Shown: positions 19,253 to 27,708, counted from the stretch's first letter. The stretch is 64,000 nucleotides of DNA from Stenotrophomonas maltophilia (GCF_002799155.1 NZ_NERD01000002.1:930001-994000), one strand, 5' to 3'. Numbers and translations are program-made. The notes: generated by a model from the sequence alone, not told the origin.

Positions 19253-20119
19253 ATGGCGGCACCGGCGGATCTGGCGCAGTCCGCGATCTACCAGCATCCG
19301 TCCGGCACCGTGCTCGGTCGGATGCTGCCGCGCCTGCTGCACGCTCCGCGCTGGACCCGGTTGCGCCGCGGGTTGTTGCGGCGCTGGCCGATGCCGGGGC
19401 TGGTCAGCGATGTGGTGGACGTGGTCTACGTGAGCTGGTGGGTCGACGTGCGCCACGCGCCGACGCCACCACCGGGCCATCATTACGTGGTCCATGCCGG
19501 ACGCACGCCTTACACCATCCTCAGCTACCAGCACGGGCACTTCGGGCCCGCGCTGGCGGGGCTGCTGCGCTCCCTGATGCCGTCTCCCAGGCAGAGCAAC
19601 TGGCGCTGGTACCTGCGTCGTGACGACGATCCGGACGGGACGCCGGTGGTGCTGTTCGATCGCAACGTGATGGACCAGCTGGCCTTCGTCGCCGGCGCGC
19701 GCGCCTTCAGCGATGCCATGCAGCCGCACCTGTCCGCGCACTTCGAGCACGGGGTGCGCGCCGATGGCGATGGGTACACCCTGATCGAAGGCGGGCAGGG
19801 CAGTGCGCCAGCACTTCACCTGCAGTGGCAGGCTGCTGCAGGCTGGGACGCGGGGGCGTGGACGGCTTCCTTCGGCGGCCATCAAACCCTGCTGCGCTTC
19901 CTGACCTGCCAGGACGAGGCCATCGCCCGTACCTGCGACCAGCGCTGGGCCAGCACCCGCATCGCGCTGCCGGTGGACATCGCGCAGCTGCAACCGCTGC
20001 AGCTGGAAGGCGAGCTGCATTGCCCGCGGTTGCAGGCGATGGGCGTGAACCTGGCCGATGGACTGGCGTTCCGCCTGCCAGCGGTTCCGTTCCGGGTCGT
20101 GTCAGAGCGCCTGTTGTGA
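19253..20119 (+). CDS. Uncharacterised protein between dapD and the arsC-like gene
   Basis: A 288-residue protein, start at ATG 19253 two bases after the dapD stop. There is no signal peptide or membrane segment. It is rich in Trp, His and Arg with recognisable stretches DVVYVSWWVDVRHAP, YTILSYQHGHFGPAL, NWRWYLRRDDD and LFDRNVMDQLAFVAGA. I do not recognise the family with confidence. Coupled position inside the map-glnD-dapD-...-dapE run and full-length codon use like its neighbours support a real gene, probably cotranscribed with dapD. Confidence 0.75.
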   Translation: MAAPADLAQSAIYQHPSGTVLGRMLPRLLHAPRWTRLRRGLLRRWPMPGLVSDVVDVVYVSWWVDVRHAPTPPPGHHYVVHAGRTPYTILSYQHGHFGPALAGLLRSLMPSPRQSNWRWYLRRDDDPDGTPVVLFDRNVMDQLAFVAGARAFSDAMQPHLSAHFEHGVRADGDGYTLIEGGQGSAPALHLQWQAAAGWDAGAWTASFGGHQTLLRFLTCQDEAIARTCDQRWASTRIALPVDIAQLQPLQLEGELHCPRLQAMGVNLADGLAFRLPAVPFRVVSERLL

Positions 20120-20156
20120 GATTCTGGCTGTCTGTTTTCCAGCATCACAGATGGCC

Positions 20157-20522
20157 ATGAGCACCACTGTCTACGGTTTGAAGAACTGCGATACCTGCAA
20201 GAAGGCGACCAAGTGGCTGGACCGCTTCGGCGTGCCGTACACCTTCGTCGACTACCGCGACAACACGCCCGGCCCGGAAACGCTGCTGGCGTGGGCGGCG
20301 CAGCTGGGTGGCCTGGCCGCGATGGTCAACAAGTCCTCCACCACCTGGCGGCAGCTGCCGGACAACCGCAAGGCCGCCGACTCCGAGGCCGAATGGAAGC
20401 TGCTGCTGCGCGAGTACCCGCAACTGATCAAGCGCCCGCTGGTGGTCACCGCCGACGGCACGGTCAGCCAGGGTTTCAGTGACAACGGCTTCAAGGCCCG
20501 CTTCGGCGTGGGTGACGCATGA
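20157..20522 (+). CDS. ArsC/Spx-family thioredoxin-fold protein (YffB-like)
   Basis: A 121-residue protein beginning [20 protein letters not shown]. The CDTC pair sits where the CxxC/CxxS site of ArsC-like reductases lies, and [10 protein letters not shown] is the conserved C-terminal strand of the family. Related YffB proteins sit next to dapE in many Proteobacteria; their role is unclear (glutathione-linked reductase suggested), so arsenate reduction should not be assumed. An in-frame ATG six bases earlier is possible. The gene overlaps dapE by four bases. Confidence 0.88.
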   Translation: MSTTVYGLKNCDTCKKATKWLDRFGVPYTFVDYRDNTPGPETLLAWAAQLGGLAAMVNKSSTTWRQLPDNRKAADSEAEWKLLLREYPQLIKRPLVVTADGTVSQGFSDNGFKARFGVGDA

Positions 20523-21646
20523 GCGCGGTCCTCGACCTGACCTGCGAGCTGATCGCACGGCCCTCGGTGACGCCGGAGGATGCCGGTTGCCAGGCGCTGC
20601 TGGCAGCCCGCCTGCAGCAGGCCGGGTTCCAGTGCGACCACCTGCGGCTGGGTGAGGTCGACAACCTGTGGGCGACCCACGGCCAGGGCGCGCCGGTACT
20701 GGTGTTGCTGGGCCATACCGACGTGGTGCCGGCGGGCCCGCGCGAGGCCTGGACCAGCGACCCGTTCGCGCCGCAGATCCGTGATGGCGTGCTGTACGGC
20801 CGTGGTACCGCCGACATGAAGGGCAGCGTGGCGGCGTTCGTGGTGGCCGCCGAGCAGTTCGTCGCCGCACATCCCGATCACCCCGGCACGCTGGCGGTGC
20901 TGCTGACCAGCGACGAGGAGGGCGATGCCATCGATGGCGTGCGCCACGTCGCACGGCTGTTCGCCGAGCGCGGCCAGCGCATCGACTGGTGCATCACCGG
21001 CGAGCCGTCGTCGACCGCGACGCTGGGTGACCTGCTGCGCGTAGGTCGCCGTGGCAGCCTGTCGGCCAAGCTGCGCGTGCAGGGCGTGCAGGGCCACGTG
21101 GCGTATCCGGAGAAGGCACGCAACCCGATCCACCAGGCGGCGCCAGCCTTGGCCGAGCTGAGTGCACGGCGCTGGGATGACGGCTACGAGAGTTTCCCGC
21201 CGACCAGCCTGCAGATCTCCAACATCCATGCCGGGACCGGTGCCAACAATGTGATTCCCGGCGAGCTGGAGGTGGATTTCAACATCCGCTACAACCCGCA
21301 CTGGGATGCACCGAAGCTGGAAGCGGAGATCACCGCGCTGCTGGATCGGCATGGCCTGCAGTACACGCTGAAGTGGCATCGCAGCGGCGAGCCGTTCTAC
21401 ACCCCGGAAGGCACGTTGCGCGCCACCGCGCGTGCGGTGCTGGCCGAGCACATCGGTCGTGCGCCGGAAGAAAGCACCGGCGGCGGCACGTCCGATGCAC
21501 GCTTCATCGCGCCGTTGGGCGCGCAGTGCATCGAAGTGGGGCCGGTCAACGCCAGCATCCACCAGGTGGACGAGAACGTGCGCGTGGACGATCTGGAGGC
21601 GTTGCCAGGGCTGTACCAGCGGCTGGTGGAACGGCTGCTGGCGTGA
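20519..21646 (+). CDS. dapE: Succinyl-diaminopimelate desuccinylase
   Basis: Zinc enzyme hydrolysing N-succinyl-LL-DAP to LL-DAP and succinate. The 375-residue length is typical. M20-family motifs: [12 protein letters not shown] (His and Asp ligands), [24 protein letters not shown] (catalytic Glu pair), the lid segment [22 protein letters not shown], and C-terminal [10 protein letters not shown]. It completes, with dapD, two steps of the succinylase branch in one gene run. Confidence 0.96.
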   Translation: MSAVLDLTCELIARPSVTPEDAGCQALLAARLQQAGFQCDHLRLGEVDNLWATHGQGAPVLVLLGHTDVVPAGPREAWTSDPFAPQIRDGVLYGRGTADMKGSVAAFVVAAEQFVAAHPDHPGTLAVLLTSDEEGDAIDGVRHVARLFAERGQRIDWCITGEPSSTATLGDLLRVGRRGSLSAKLRVQGVQGHVAYPEKARNPIHQAAPALAELSARRWDDGYESFPPTSLQISNIHAGTGANNVIPGELEVDFNIRYNPHWDAPKLEAEITALLDRHGLQYTLKWHRSGEPFYTPEGTLRATARAVLAEHIGRAPEESTGGGTSDARFIAPLGAQCIEVGPVNASIHQVDENVRVDDLEALPGLYQRLVERLLA

Positions 21647-21655
21647 GGTTGGTGG

Positions 21656-21676
21656 GTGCCGACCGTTGGTCGGCAC
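21656..21676. repeat. SMAG-type palindrome after dapE
   Basis: GTGCCGACC and GGTCGGCAC form a perfect 9-bp stem with loop GTT, 10 bases after the dapE stop. It has the arms of the S. maltophilia GTAG/SMAG family, though a GTAG end is not clear on this copy. Confidence 0.6.
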
Positions 21677-21689
21677 ACCGCCCGCCGGC

Positions 21690-21920
21690 ACTGCTCCCTG
21701 AAAGAATGAAGAACGGCGGCCTGATCGCTTTTTCCCAGTAGCTGGGCGCCGCCATGCAGAAGTGCTGAGCTTCGGCCCGGGCGAACCCGTGCTCACCGGC
21801 GTGCTGATACAGCTGAAACGCATGCGCCGGATCACGCGGTAGCCCCACGACCTTCTCGAGCAGCGCGCCCAGGTCCACCTGCGCTTCGGGAAGTGGTTGC
21901 CAACGCAACGGTTGCGCCGT
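21690..21920 (-). pseudogene. Possible remnant of a protein-coding gene (minus strand)
   Basis: In the 300-base gap between dapE and the asnB leader, one minus-strand frame keeps natural-looking protein sequence for about 75 residues (LRWQPLPEAQVDLGALLEKV, then LPRDPAHAFQLYQHAGEHGF, then ARAEAQHF). It has no start codon and runs into non-protein-like sequence at both ends. I do not recognise the family; it resembles short helical-repeat proteins. A decayed gene fragment is the best reading, but a chance open frame in GC-rich DNA cannot be excluded. Confidence 0.35.
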
Positions 21921-21947
21921 GCTGGAAACCGGGGTAGGGTCGTTTCC

Positions 21948-22046
21948 ATGTCGATCCGCCTGGCCACCGCCGTCAACAACAACCGCAATAATCTGCGCGC
22001 GAATAATCGTGCGCGGCCGATGCGGGACTGCGCCCTGGGCAGATAG
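21948..22046 (+). CDS. Asn-rich leader peptide of asnB
   Basis: A 32-codon open frame starting at ATG 21948, with AGGG about 8 bases upstream, and ending TAG at 22046. Residues 10-20 read NNNRNNLRANN: seven of eleven are Asn, and Asn is 7 of 32 overall (Arg also 7). It lies 142 bases before asnB, whose product makes asparagine, and is followed 29 bases later by an intrinsic terminator. A peptide loaded with the end-product amino acid ahead of a terminator and the biosynthetic gene is the classical layout of ribosome-mediated attenuation, as in trpL, hisL or thrL. Confidence 0.85.
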   Translation: MSIRLATAVNNNRNNLRANNRARPMRDCALGR

Positions 22047-22102
22047 ACAGCAACATACGCCCGGACACCAGAAAACCCGCATCGGTCGATGCGGGTTTTT
22101 TT
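21983..22102 (+). promoter_or_regulatory. asnB attenuator: pause hairpin, antiterminator and terminator segments
   Basis: Four segments can pair in two exclusive ways. Segment 1:2 is a hairpin: 21993-22002 with 22007-22016 (10 bp with two wobbles, loop 22003-22006), extended by CCGCA 21983-21987 with TGCGG 22021-22025. Segment 2 contains CGATGCGGG (22018-22026), identical to the terminator's 3' arm (22087-22095), so it can pair with the terminator's 5' arm CCCGCATCG (22076-22084) as an antiterminator. A ribosome stalled on Asn codons 10-15 (21975-21992) would cover segment 1, free segment 2 and block the terminator. With ample Asn-tRNA it moves on and 1:2 plus 3:4 form. Structures are read by eye; the mechanism is inferred. 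Confidence 0.82.
22072..22102 (+). terminator. Attenuator terminator upstream of asnB
   Basis: CCCGCATC (22076-22083) and GATGCGGG (22088-22095) form an 8-bp stem around GGTC, flanked by AAAA before and seven T after. It lies 26 bases after the leader-peptide stop and 86 bases before asnB, so it can only act as a premature terminator of asnB. Confidence 0.92.
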
Positions 22103-22177
22103 GTGCCCGGGCGCAGCCCCACCCGGGCCTGGATGGCCGGTCGAACACCTCCCACCCGTGAAATCCCCCAACAGGAG

Positions 22178-22188
22178 CCCCCCCCCCC
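22178..22188 (+). repeat. Run of 11 C between the asnB ribosome binding site and ATG
   Basis: AGGAG at 22173-22177 is followed by exactly 11 C and then the ATG of asnB. The spacing of 11 is longer than the usual 5-9. Bfr at 27833 has the same AGGAG plus a C7 run. Homopolymer tracts can change length by slippage, which here would alter only the ribosome-binding-site spacing. Confidence 0.9.
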
Positions 22189-23880
22189 ATGTGTTCGATC
22201 TTCGGAATCTTCGGCCTGCAGGCCGGTGACGATCTTCCCGCCCTGCGCCGCCATGCGCTGGAACTGTCGCAGCGCCAGCGCCACCGCGGCCCGGACTGGA
22301 GCGGCGTGTACCTCGACGAAGGTGCGCTGCTGGTCCACGAGCGGCTGGCCATCGTCGACCCGGCTGGTGGCTCGCAGCCGCTGCTGTCGGCCGATGGCCG
22401 GCTGGCACTGGCGGTCAACGGCGAGATCTACAACCACCAGGCATTGAAGGCGGCGCTGACCACCGCCTACGACTTCCAGACCGGCTCGGACTGTGAGGTG
22501 ATCAACGCGCTGTACCGCCAGGGTGGTTCGCCGGCGCAGTGGCTGGAACAGCTCAATGGCATCTTCGCCTTCGCGCTGTGGGACCGTGACAGCGGGCGCG
22601 TGCTGGTGGCGCGCGACCCGGTGGGCGTGGTGCCCTTGTACTGGGGCCACGATGCCCAGGGGCGCCTGCGCGTCGCGTCGGAAATGAAGGCGCTGGTCGA
22701 TACCTGTGCCGACGTCGCGCAATTCCCGCCGGGCCATTATTTCGACAGTGCCAGTGGTGAGCTGGTGCGCTATTACCAGCAGCCGTGGCGCGACTATGCC
22801 GACGTGCAGGGCCGCCAGGCCGACCTGGCCGAGCTGCGCCAGGCGTTCGAGCATGCGGTGGAGCGCCAGCTGATGAGCGACGTGCCGTACGGCGTGCTGC
22901 TGTCCGGTGGCCTCGATTCGTCGCTGGTGGCGGCCGTTGCCGCGCGCTATGCGCGTCGCCGCATCGAGGATGGCGGGCAGACCGAAGCCTGGTGGCCGCG
23001 CCTGCACTCGTTCGCGATCGGCTTGAAGGGCTCGCCCGACCTGGCCGCCGCTGCGATCGCCGCCGAAGCGCTGGGCACCGTGCATCACGGTTTCGAGTAC
23101 ACCTTCGAGGAAGGCCTCGATGCGCTGCCGGAAGTGATCCGCCACATCGAGACCTACGACGTCACCACCATCCGCGCATCGACGCCGATGTTCCTGCTGG
23201 CGCGGCGGATCAAGGCGATGGGCGTGAAGATGGTGCTCTCGGGCGAAGGCAGCGACGAGATCTTCGGTGGCTACCTGTACTTCCACAAGGCACCGGATGC
23301 GCGTGAATTCCACGATGAGCTGGTGCGCAAGCTCGACGCTCTGCACAACTACGACTGCCTGCGCGCCAACAAGTCGATGATGGCCTGGGGCGTGGAGCCA
23401 CGCGTGCCGTTCCTCGACCGGGAGTTCCTTGATGTGGCGATGCGCTTCGATGCCGCGCACAAGATGGTCGGTGCCGGCTTTGGTGGCCGCCGCATCGAGA
23501 AGGCGGTGCTGCGTGAGGCCTTCGACGGCTACCTGCCTGACAGCATCCTGTGGCGGCAGAAGGAGCAGTTCAGCGATGGCGTTGGCTACGGCTGGATCGA
23601 TGGGCTGAAGGCGCATGCCGAAGCGCAGGTGAGCGATCGCGTACTGGCGGCGGCCGACAAGCGCTTCCCGCACAACCCGCCGCAGACCAAGGAGGCGTAT
23701 TACTACCGCCACCTGTTCGAGCAGTTCTTCCCGAGCCGTGCGGCTGCCGAAACCGTGCCGGGCGGCAAGTCGATCGCCTGCTCGTCGCCGGCGGCGATTG
23801 CCTGGGATGCCAGCTTCGCCGCCGCTGCAGATCCGTCGGGTCGCGCGATCGCCGGCGTGCACGCGCAGGCACTGGCTTAA
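22189..23880 (+). CDS. asnB: Asparagine synthase (glutamine-hydrolysing), AsnB type
   Basis: Makes Asn from Asp, ATP and Gln. The 563-residue protein begins MCSIFGIFG, so after Met removal Cys is the N-terminal nucleophile of the class-II glutaminase domain (to about residue 190, with RHRGPDWSG, HERLAIVD and VNGEIYNH motifs). The synthetase domain follows with the PP-loop LLSGGLDSSLVAA (near residue 240) and SGEGSDEIFGGYLYF. It stands alone, downstream of the Asn-rich leader and attenuator, and ends at a long palindrome. Full length and all key residues are present. Confidence 0.96.
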   Translation: MCSIFGIFGLQAGDDLPALRRHALELSQRQRHRGPDWSGVYLDEGALLVHERLAIVDPAGGSQPLLSADGRLALAVNGEIYNHQALKAALTTAYDFQTGSDCEVINALYRQGGSPAQWLEQLNGIFAFALWDRDSGRVLVARDPVGVVPLYWGHDAQGRLRVASEMKALVDTCADVAQFPPGHYFDSASGELVRYYQQPWRDYADVQGRQADLAELRQAFEHAVERQLMSDVPYGVLLSGGLDSSLVAAVAARYARRRIEDGGQTEAWWPRLHSFAIGLKGSPDLAAAAIAAEALGTVHHGFEYTFEEGLDALPEVIRHIETYDVTTIRASTPMFLLARRIKAMGVKMVLSGEGSDEIFGGYLYFHKAPDAREFHDELVRKLDALHNYDCLRANKSMMAWGVEPRVPFLDREFLDVAMRFDAAHKMVGAGFGGRRIEKAVLREAFDGYLPDSILWRQKEQFSDGVGYGWIDGLKAHAEAQVSDRVLAAADKRFPHNPPQTKEAYYYRHLFEQFFPSRAAAETVPGGKSIACSSPAAIAWDASFAAAADPSGRAIAGVHAQALA

Positions 23881-23886
23881 GCGCCG

Positions 23887-23952
23887 AAAAGGGGACGGAG
23901 GGGATCAAGTCGTTTGTGCCTCAAATGACTTGATCCCCTCCGTCCCCATTTT
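23887..23952. terminator. Very long palindrome/terminator after asnB
   Basis: Two perfect 21-base arms (23891-23911 and 23927-23947), continued inward by a G.T wobble and TTTG/CAAA, give a 26-bp stem with loop TGCCT. A/T runs on the outside make it a terminator on both strands. The arms begin GGGGACGGAGGGG. Stems this long usually belong to dispersed palindromic elements rather than single-use terminators. Confidence 0.85.
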
Positions 23953-23986
23953 CGTATCATCGCTCCCTGCACATTGGGGAATGTTC

Positions 23987-25369
23987 ATGGACGTACGGAC
24001 CGGGGGCCAGGCGCCGCCGATCAAGTGGGGATGGCGCTACCTGGCCTGGGCCGGGGTGCCCTTGCTGGCCGGCGTGCTGCTGGCGCGGTATGCCGGGCCG
24101 GCGGCGCCTGAGGCGGTTGCCCGCGCCACGGCTGCGGCTGAAGGCCGCTGGGTGCAGCATCTGGCGTCACCGCTGGCCCTGTTCCTGCTGCAACTGCTGG
24201 TGCTGCTGCTGGTGGCAAAGGGCGCGGGCGCACTGCTCAAGCGCCTCGGCCAGCCTGCCGTGATCTGCGAGATGGCCGCTGGCCTGATGATGGGGCCGCT
24301 GGTGCTCGGCAGCCTGGTGCCGCAGCTGCATGGCGCCTTGTTCCCGGCCAGTTCTCTGGGGCCGCTGAGCATGCTCAGCCAGTTGGGCGTGCTGATGTTC
24401 CTGCTGGTGGCCGGTGCCGAGCTGGACCTGGCGGCGCTGCGTGGCCGCCGGCGCTTTGCCTTCACGGTCAGCCATGCCGGCATTGCAGTGCCGTTCGCGC
24501 TTGGCGTGGCGCTGGCCATCTGGCTGTATCCGCAACACGGTCCGCAGGGTGTGGGCTTTACCGCATTCGCGTTGTTCGTCGGCATCTCGATGAGCATTAC
24601 CGCGTTTCCCGTGCTGCTGCGCATCCTTGCCGACCGCGGTATCACGCAGACGCCGCTGGGTCAGACCGCCATCGCTTGCGCGGCATTGGGCGATGCCACG
24701 GCATGGTGCCTGCTGGCATTGATCGTGGCGGCTGCGCAGGCCAGCGGCTGGTTGCCGGCCAGCCTGAACCTGCTGTGCGTGGTGGCGTTCGTGGCGTTGA
24801 TGCTGGGGCTGGTGAAGCCATGGTTCGCGCGCCAGCAGATTGCGCCGGGCCGTGAGGGGCGCTGGCTGCTTGGCATCCTGCTGCTGTCGCTGGGCAGTGC
24901 GCTGGTCACCGAAATGCTGGGCATCCACGCGCTGTTCGGCGCGTTCGCCGCGGGCGTCGCGGTATCGTCCAACGCGAATCTGCGCGACCTGCTGATGGCC
25001 CGGGTCGAACCGTTCGCGGTGACCCTGCTGCTGCCGTTGTTCTTCGCCATGACCGGGCTGCGCATGCGCGCCGATGCGCTGCAGGCCAGCGACATCGTGT
25101 TGTGCGTGGTGGTGATCGTGGTGGCCGCGGCCGGCAAGCTGCTGGGTACCTTCAGTGCGGCGCGCAGTGCGGGCATGCCATCGCGCGAAGCGTGGCGGCT
25201 GGGTGTGCTGATGAACACCCGTGGCCTGATGGAGCTGATCGTGCTCAACCTGGGCTACGAACTGGGCCTGCTCGGCGACCGCCTGTTCGCGGTGCTGGTG
25301 ATCATGGCGCTGGTGACCACGGCGATGACCGGGCCGCTGCTGGGCCTGATCGAGCGGCGTAGAGGCTGA
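23987..25369 (+). CDS. Cation:proton antiporter, CPA2 family
   Basis: A 460-residue inner-membrane protein with about 12-13 hydrophobic segments. Family features: VICEMAAGLMMGPLVLGSL in the first half, LGVLMFLLVAGAELDL, FVGISMSITAFPVLLRIL, GDATAWCLLALIVA with the conserved Asp, and HALFGAFAAGVAVS. It likely exchanges Na+ or K+ for protons for pH and cation control; which ion cannot be told. The ATG at 23987 is chosen because GGGGA lies 6 bases upstream, whereas the ATG at 23981 abuts it. It converges with the penicillin-acylase gene. Confidence 0.9.
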   Translation: MDVRTGGQAPPIKWGWRYLAWAGVPLLAGVLLARYAGPAAPEAVARATAAAEGRWVQHLASPLALFLLQLLVLLLVAKGAGALLKRLGQPAVICEMAAGLMMGPLVLGSLVPQLHGALFPASSLGPLSMLSQLGVLMFLLVAGAELDLAALRGRRRFAFTVSHAGIAVPFALGVALAIWLYPQHGPQGVGFTAFALFVGISMSITAFPVLLRILADRGITQTPLGQTAIACAALGDATAWCLLALIVAAAQASGWLPASLNLLCVVAFVALMLGLVKPWFARQQIAPGREGRWLLGILLLSLGSALVTEMLGIHALFGAFAAGVAVSSNANLRDLLMARVEPFAVTLLLPLFFAMTGLRMRADALQASDIVLCVVVIVVAAAGKLLGTFSAARSAGMPSREAWRLGVLMNTRGLMELIVLNLGYELGLLGDRLFAVLVIMALVTTAMTGPLLGLIERRRG

Positions 25370-25380
25370 CCGTGCTGGCG

Positions 25381-27708
25381 CTACCTCGCCGGGACCAGCG
25401 TCATGGTGTGCTGCGCCTTGCCGGGCAGGAACGGCGTCGGGCGCCCATGCACCCAGTCTTCGTGGCCGGCGCCCCAGTACGGTGACAGCGGATGGCCGCT
25501 CTGGCCGCCGGGCATATGCACGATGCCGTCGGCCTCGTGGCCGGGCGAGACCACCATGCGTTCAGAGGCGCCGAAATTCGGCGTCTGCACGCGCGGCATG
25601 TCGCGGTCGCCGGGCAGGTGGTCGGCGGGCATGCACAGCCAGCGCTGGGTGATCCTGGGCAACGCCCGTGCAAGCGGGTGACAGAGCGCCGCAGTGTTGC
25701 GCTCCCCCCAGCTGCGCTGGGCCAGCGGGCCGTGCTTGGCCAGCTCGCTCTCGGTGCGGCGCGCTGCATCAAGCAGCAGCGCGTCCCAGCTGTCGAAAGC
25801 GGGTGGCAGCAGGTTGGCCGGGCGCTGTTCCAGCATCGGCCAGGCCACGCCTTCCAGCTGGGCCAGGCGCGGCTCCAGATAGGCATCGCCCAGCTGCGCA
25901 TGGGCCGGCGCCAGCAGTGCATCGGATAGCGTCTCCATCACCTGCGCGCGGAACTCGCGCACCACCCGGTAGCTGACCGAGCTGGCCGAAGCCCGGCCGT
26001 CCCATTGGTGGCTGACGGACTTCAAGCGCTTCAGCGCAGGGTCGTCACTGGGTTCGATCGCGTCGTGCAGCAGGGCCCACCAGCGCTGCAGGAACACGGC
26101 GCGGTCATCGAGCTGGATCGCCAGCAGGTCGTGCTCATCGAAGCGGTCCTGGATCGCCAGCAGGTCGCGGATCTGCCGCGCCCGGGCACCGAGGTCATAG
26201 CCGCTGTTGCCGACGGTAGCCAGTGCCTCGCCGTCGAGGACGCGACCGTTGGCGGTCCACAGGCGATGGTTGGGGGGATCGATCAGTGCCGGCGAGGCAT
26301 CGCTGCGGATTGGCCAGGGCGCGCAGTCCTGGTTGCTGGCCGCATTGAAGCCGGCCGGTGCACAGCCGGGGCCGCGGTCCGGACGGGCGCCGATCAGGCG
26401 CCAGGCGATGCGTCCGCTGCGATCGCCGACCACCAGGTTCTGCGCAGGGATGCCTGCCTCGTCGGCGAAGCGCAGCGCGCTGTCGAGGTCTCCTGCACGG
26501 GCCAGGTCACCAAAGTCCAGGCGCACCGCGCCGGGCAGGTGCGCGACCCAACGCAGGGCATCGCCGCTGCCATCGGCATGGGTGTGCAGGATCGGCCCCC
26601 AGGCGGTTTCGCGCACCGGGAACACCACGTCGGCCTGGCCGGCCACGGTGATGCGTTCTTCATGCACGGTCACGGCGGCATTCGCTGCTTCCGTACGGTA
26701 GTCCGCCGTGTCGATGTAACTGTTGGTGAAGCCCCAGGCAACGTGCCCGTTGCTGCCGACGATCACTGCCGGCAGGCCGGGCAGCGAGAAGCCGGTGACA
26801 TCGACCTGGCCGCCAGCGGCCTGCGGGTCGGGGTAGCGCAGCCGCACGCGGAACCACAGGCCGGGGGCGCGCAGGCCCAGGTGCATGTCGTCGGCGATGA
26901 TCGCGCGGCCGTCGGCGGTGAGCGCCCCGGCTACCGCGAAGTTGTTGCTGCCGACGGCATCGGCCTCTTCCTGCTCGGCGCCTGGTTTTTCCTTCAATGT
27001 GCGCAGGTCCAGCTGGCTGGCATCGGGCAGGGGTGCGTTGCCGGTGGGTTCACCAAACAGCGGTGCATCCCATTCGGTGCCGTCGTGGGCGATCAGCGCG
27101 TACAGCGCAGGCGGCACTACCGCGCGGATGCGGCTGAGCGCAAGCTCGGTCTGGTTGCCCGGGTCCTGCAGGTCGGCGTACATGGCCAGCCCGGTCAGCA
27201 CACTGTCGCTGGCCTGCCACGGGTGTGGTGACTGCCGCAGCAGCAGGTAAGCCCATGGACGCACCGAGAGATCTGCAAGGCCTTCGTTGACGCCGTCCAC
27301 ATAGGCGCGCACAACCGCACCGCTGCCGCCCAGCGCGGCGTCCAGATGCGCCTCGGTGCGCGCGCGCAGGCGGTGCACGCGCATGCGCTTGTCGGCGTCG
27401 ATGGCCTTCGGCCCGAACAGCGCCGACAGCTCGCCGGCCGCGCTGCGGCGCATCAGGTCCATTTCGAAATAGCGTTCCTGCGCATGCACGCGGCCCAGCG
27501 CGCGCATCGCGTCGGCCTGGCTGCCGGCGGTGATGGTGACCACGCCCAGCGCATCGCGCTCGACGGTGACCGGCCTGGCCAGCCCAGGCAGTGCATGCTC
27601 GCCGTCGAGGTCGGCCAGGCTGCCGCGCAGCAGCAGCCACAGGACCAGTGCGGTGACCAGCATGATGGCGATCAACACGCCCACCACCCAACGCCATGTA
27701 CGTCGCAT
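25381..27708 (-). CDS. Penicillin acylase family N-terminal-nucleophile hydrolase
   Basis: A 775-residue exported precursor. It starts with a membrane/signal segment (WVVGVLIAIMLVTALVLWLLL), then the alpha chain (AMRALGRVHAQERYFEMDLMRR), a linker, and the beta chain whose new N-terminus is the catalytic Ser in DAVGSNNFAV. The SNN motif and later GFTNSYIDTADY and HRLWTANGRV are characteristic. Members cleave amide bonds of penicillin, cephalosporins or acyl-homoserine lactones, the last being quorum quenching; the substrate cannot be read from the sequence. Self-cleavage after the Gly preceding Ser is expected. Confidence 0.92.
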   Translation of the reverse strand: MRRTWRWVVGVLIAIMLVTALVLWLLLRGSLADLDGEHALPGLARPVTVERDALGVVTITAGSQADAMRALGRVHAQERYFEMDLMRRSAAGELSALFGPKAIDADKRMRVHRLRARTEAHLDAALGGSGAVVRAYVDGVNEGLADLSVRPWAYLLLRQSPHPWQASDSVLTGLAMYADLQDPGNQTELALSRIRAVVPPALYALIAHDGTEWDAPLFGEPTGNAPLPDASQLDLRTLKEKPGAEQEEADAVGSNNFAVAGALTADGRAIIADDMHLGLRAPGLWFRVRLRYPDPQAAGGQVDVTGFSLPGLPAVIVGSNGHVAWGFTNSYIDTADYRTEAANAAVTVHEERITVAGQADVVFPVRETAWGPILHTHADGSGDALRWVAHLPGAVRLDFGDLARAGDLDSALRFADEAGIPAQNLVVGDRSGRIAWRLIGARPDRGPGCAPAGFNAASNQDCAPWPIRSDASPALIDPPNHRLWTANGRVLDGEALATVGNSGYDLGARARQIRDLLAIQDRFDEHDLLAIQLDDRAVFLQRWWALLHDAIEPSDDPALKRLKSVSHQWDGRASASSVSYRVVREFRAQVMETLSDALLAPAHAQLGDAYLEPRLAQLEGVAWPMLEQRPANLLPPAFDSWDALLLDAARRTESELAKHGPLAQRSWGERNTAALCHPLARALPRITQRWLCMPADHLPGDRDMPRVQTPNFGASERMVVSPGHEADGIVHMPGGQSGHPLSPYWGAGHEDWVHGRPTPFLPGKAQHTMTLVPAR

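Noticed and set aside
20157..20522. Calling the ArsC-like protein an arsenate reductase
   Set aside because: Its dapE linkage and short YffB-like form indicate the family of unknown role; no ars genes are nearby.
21983..22102. Riboswitch or T-box reading of the asnB leader
   Set aside because: No T-box (no T-box sequence or specifier loop) and no known aptamer; the short Asn-rich ORF and duplicated arm fit ribosome-mediated attenuation better.
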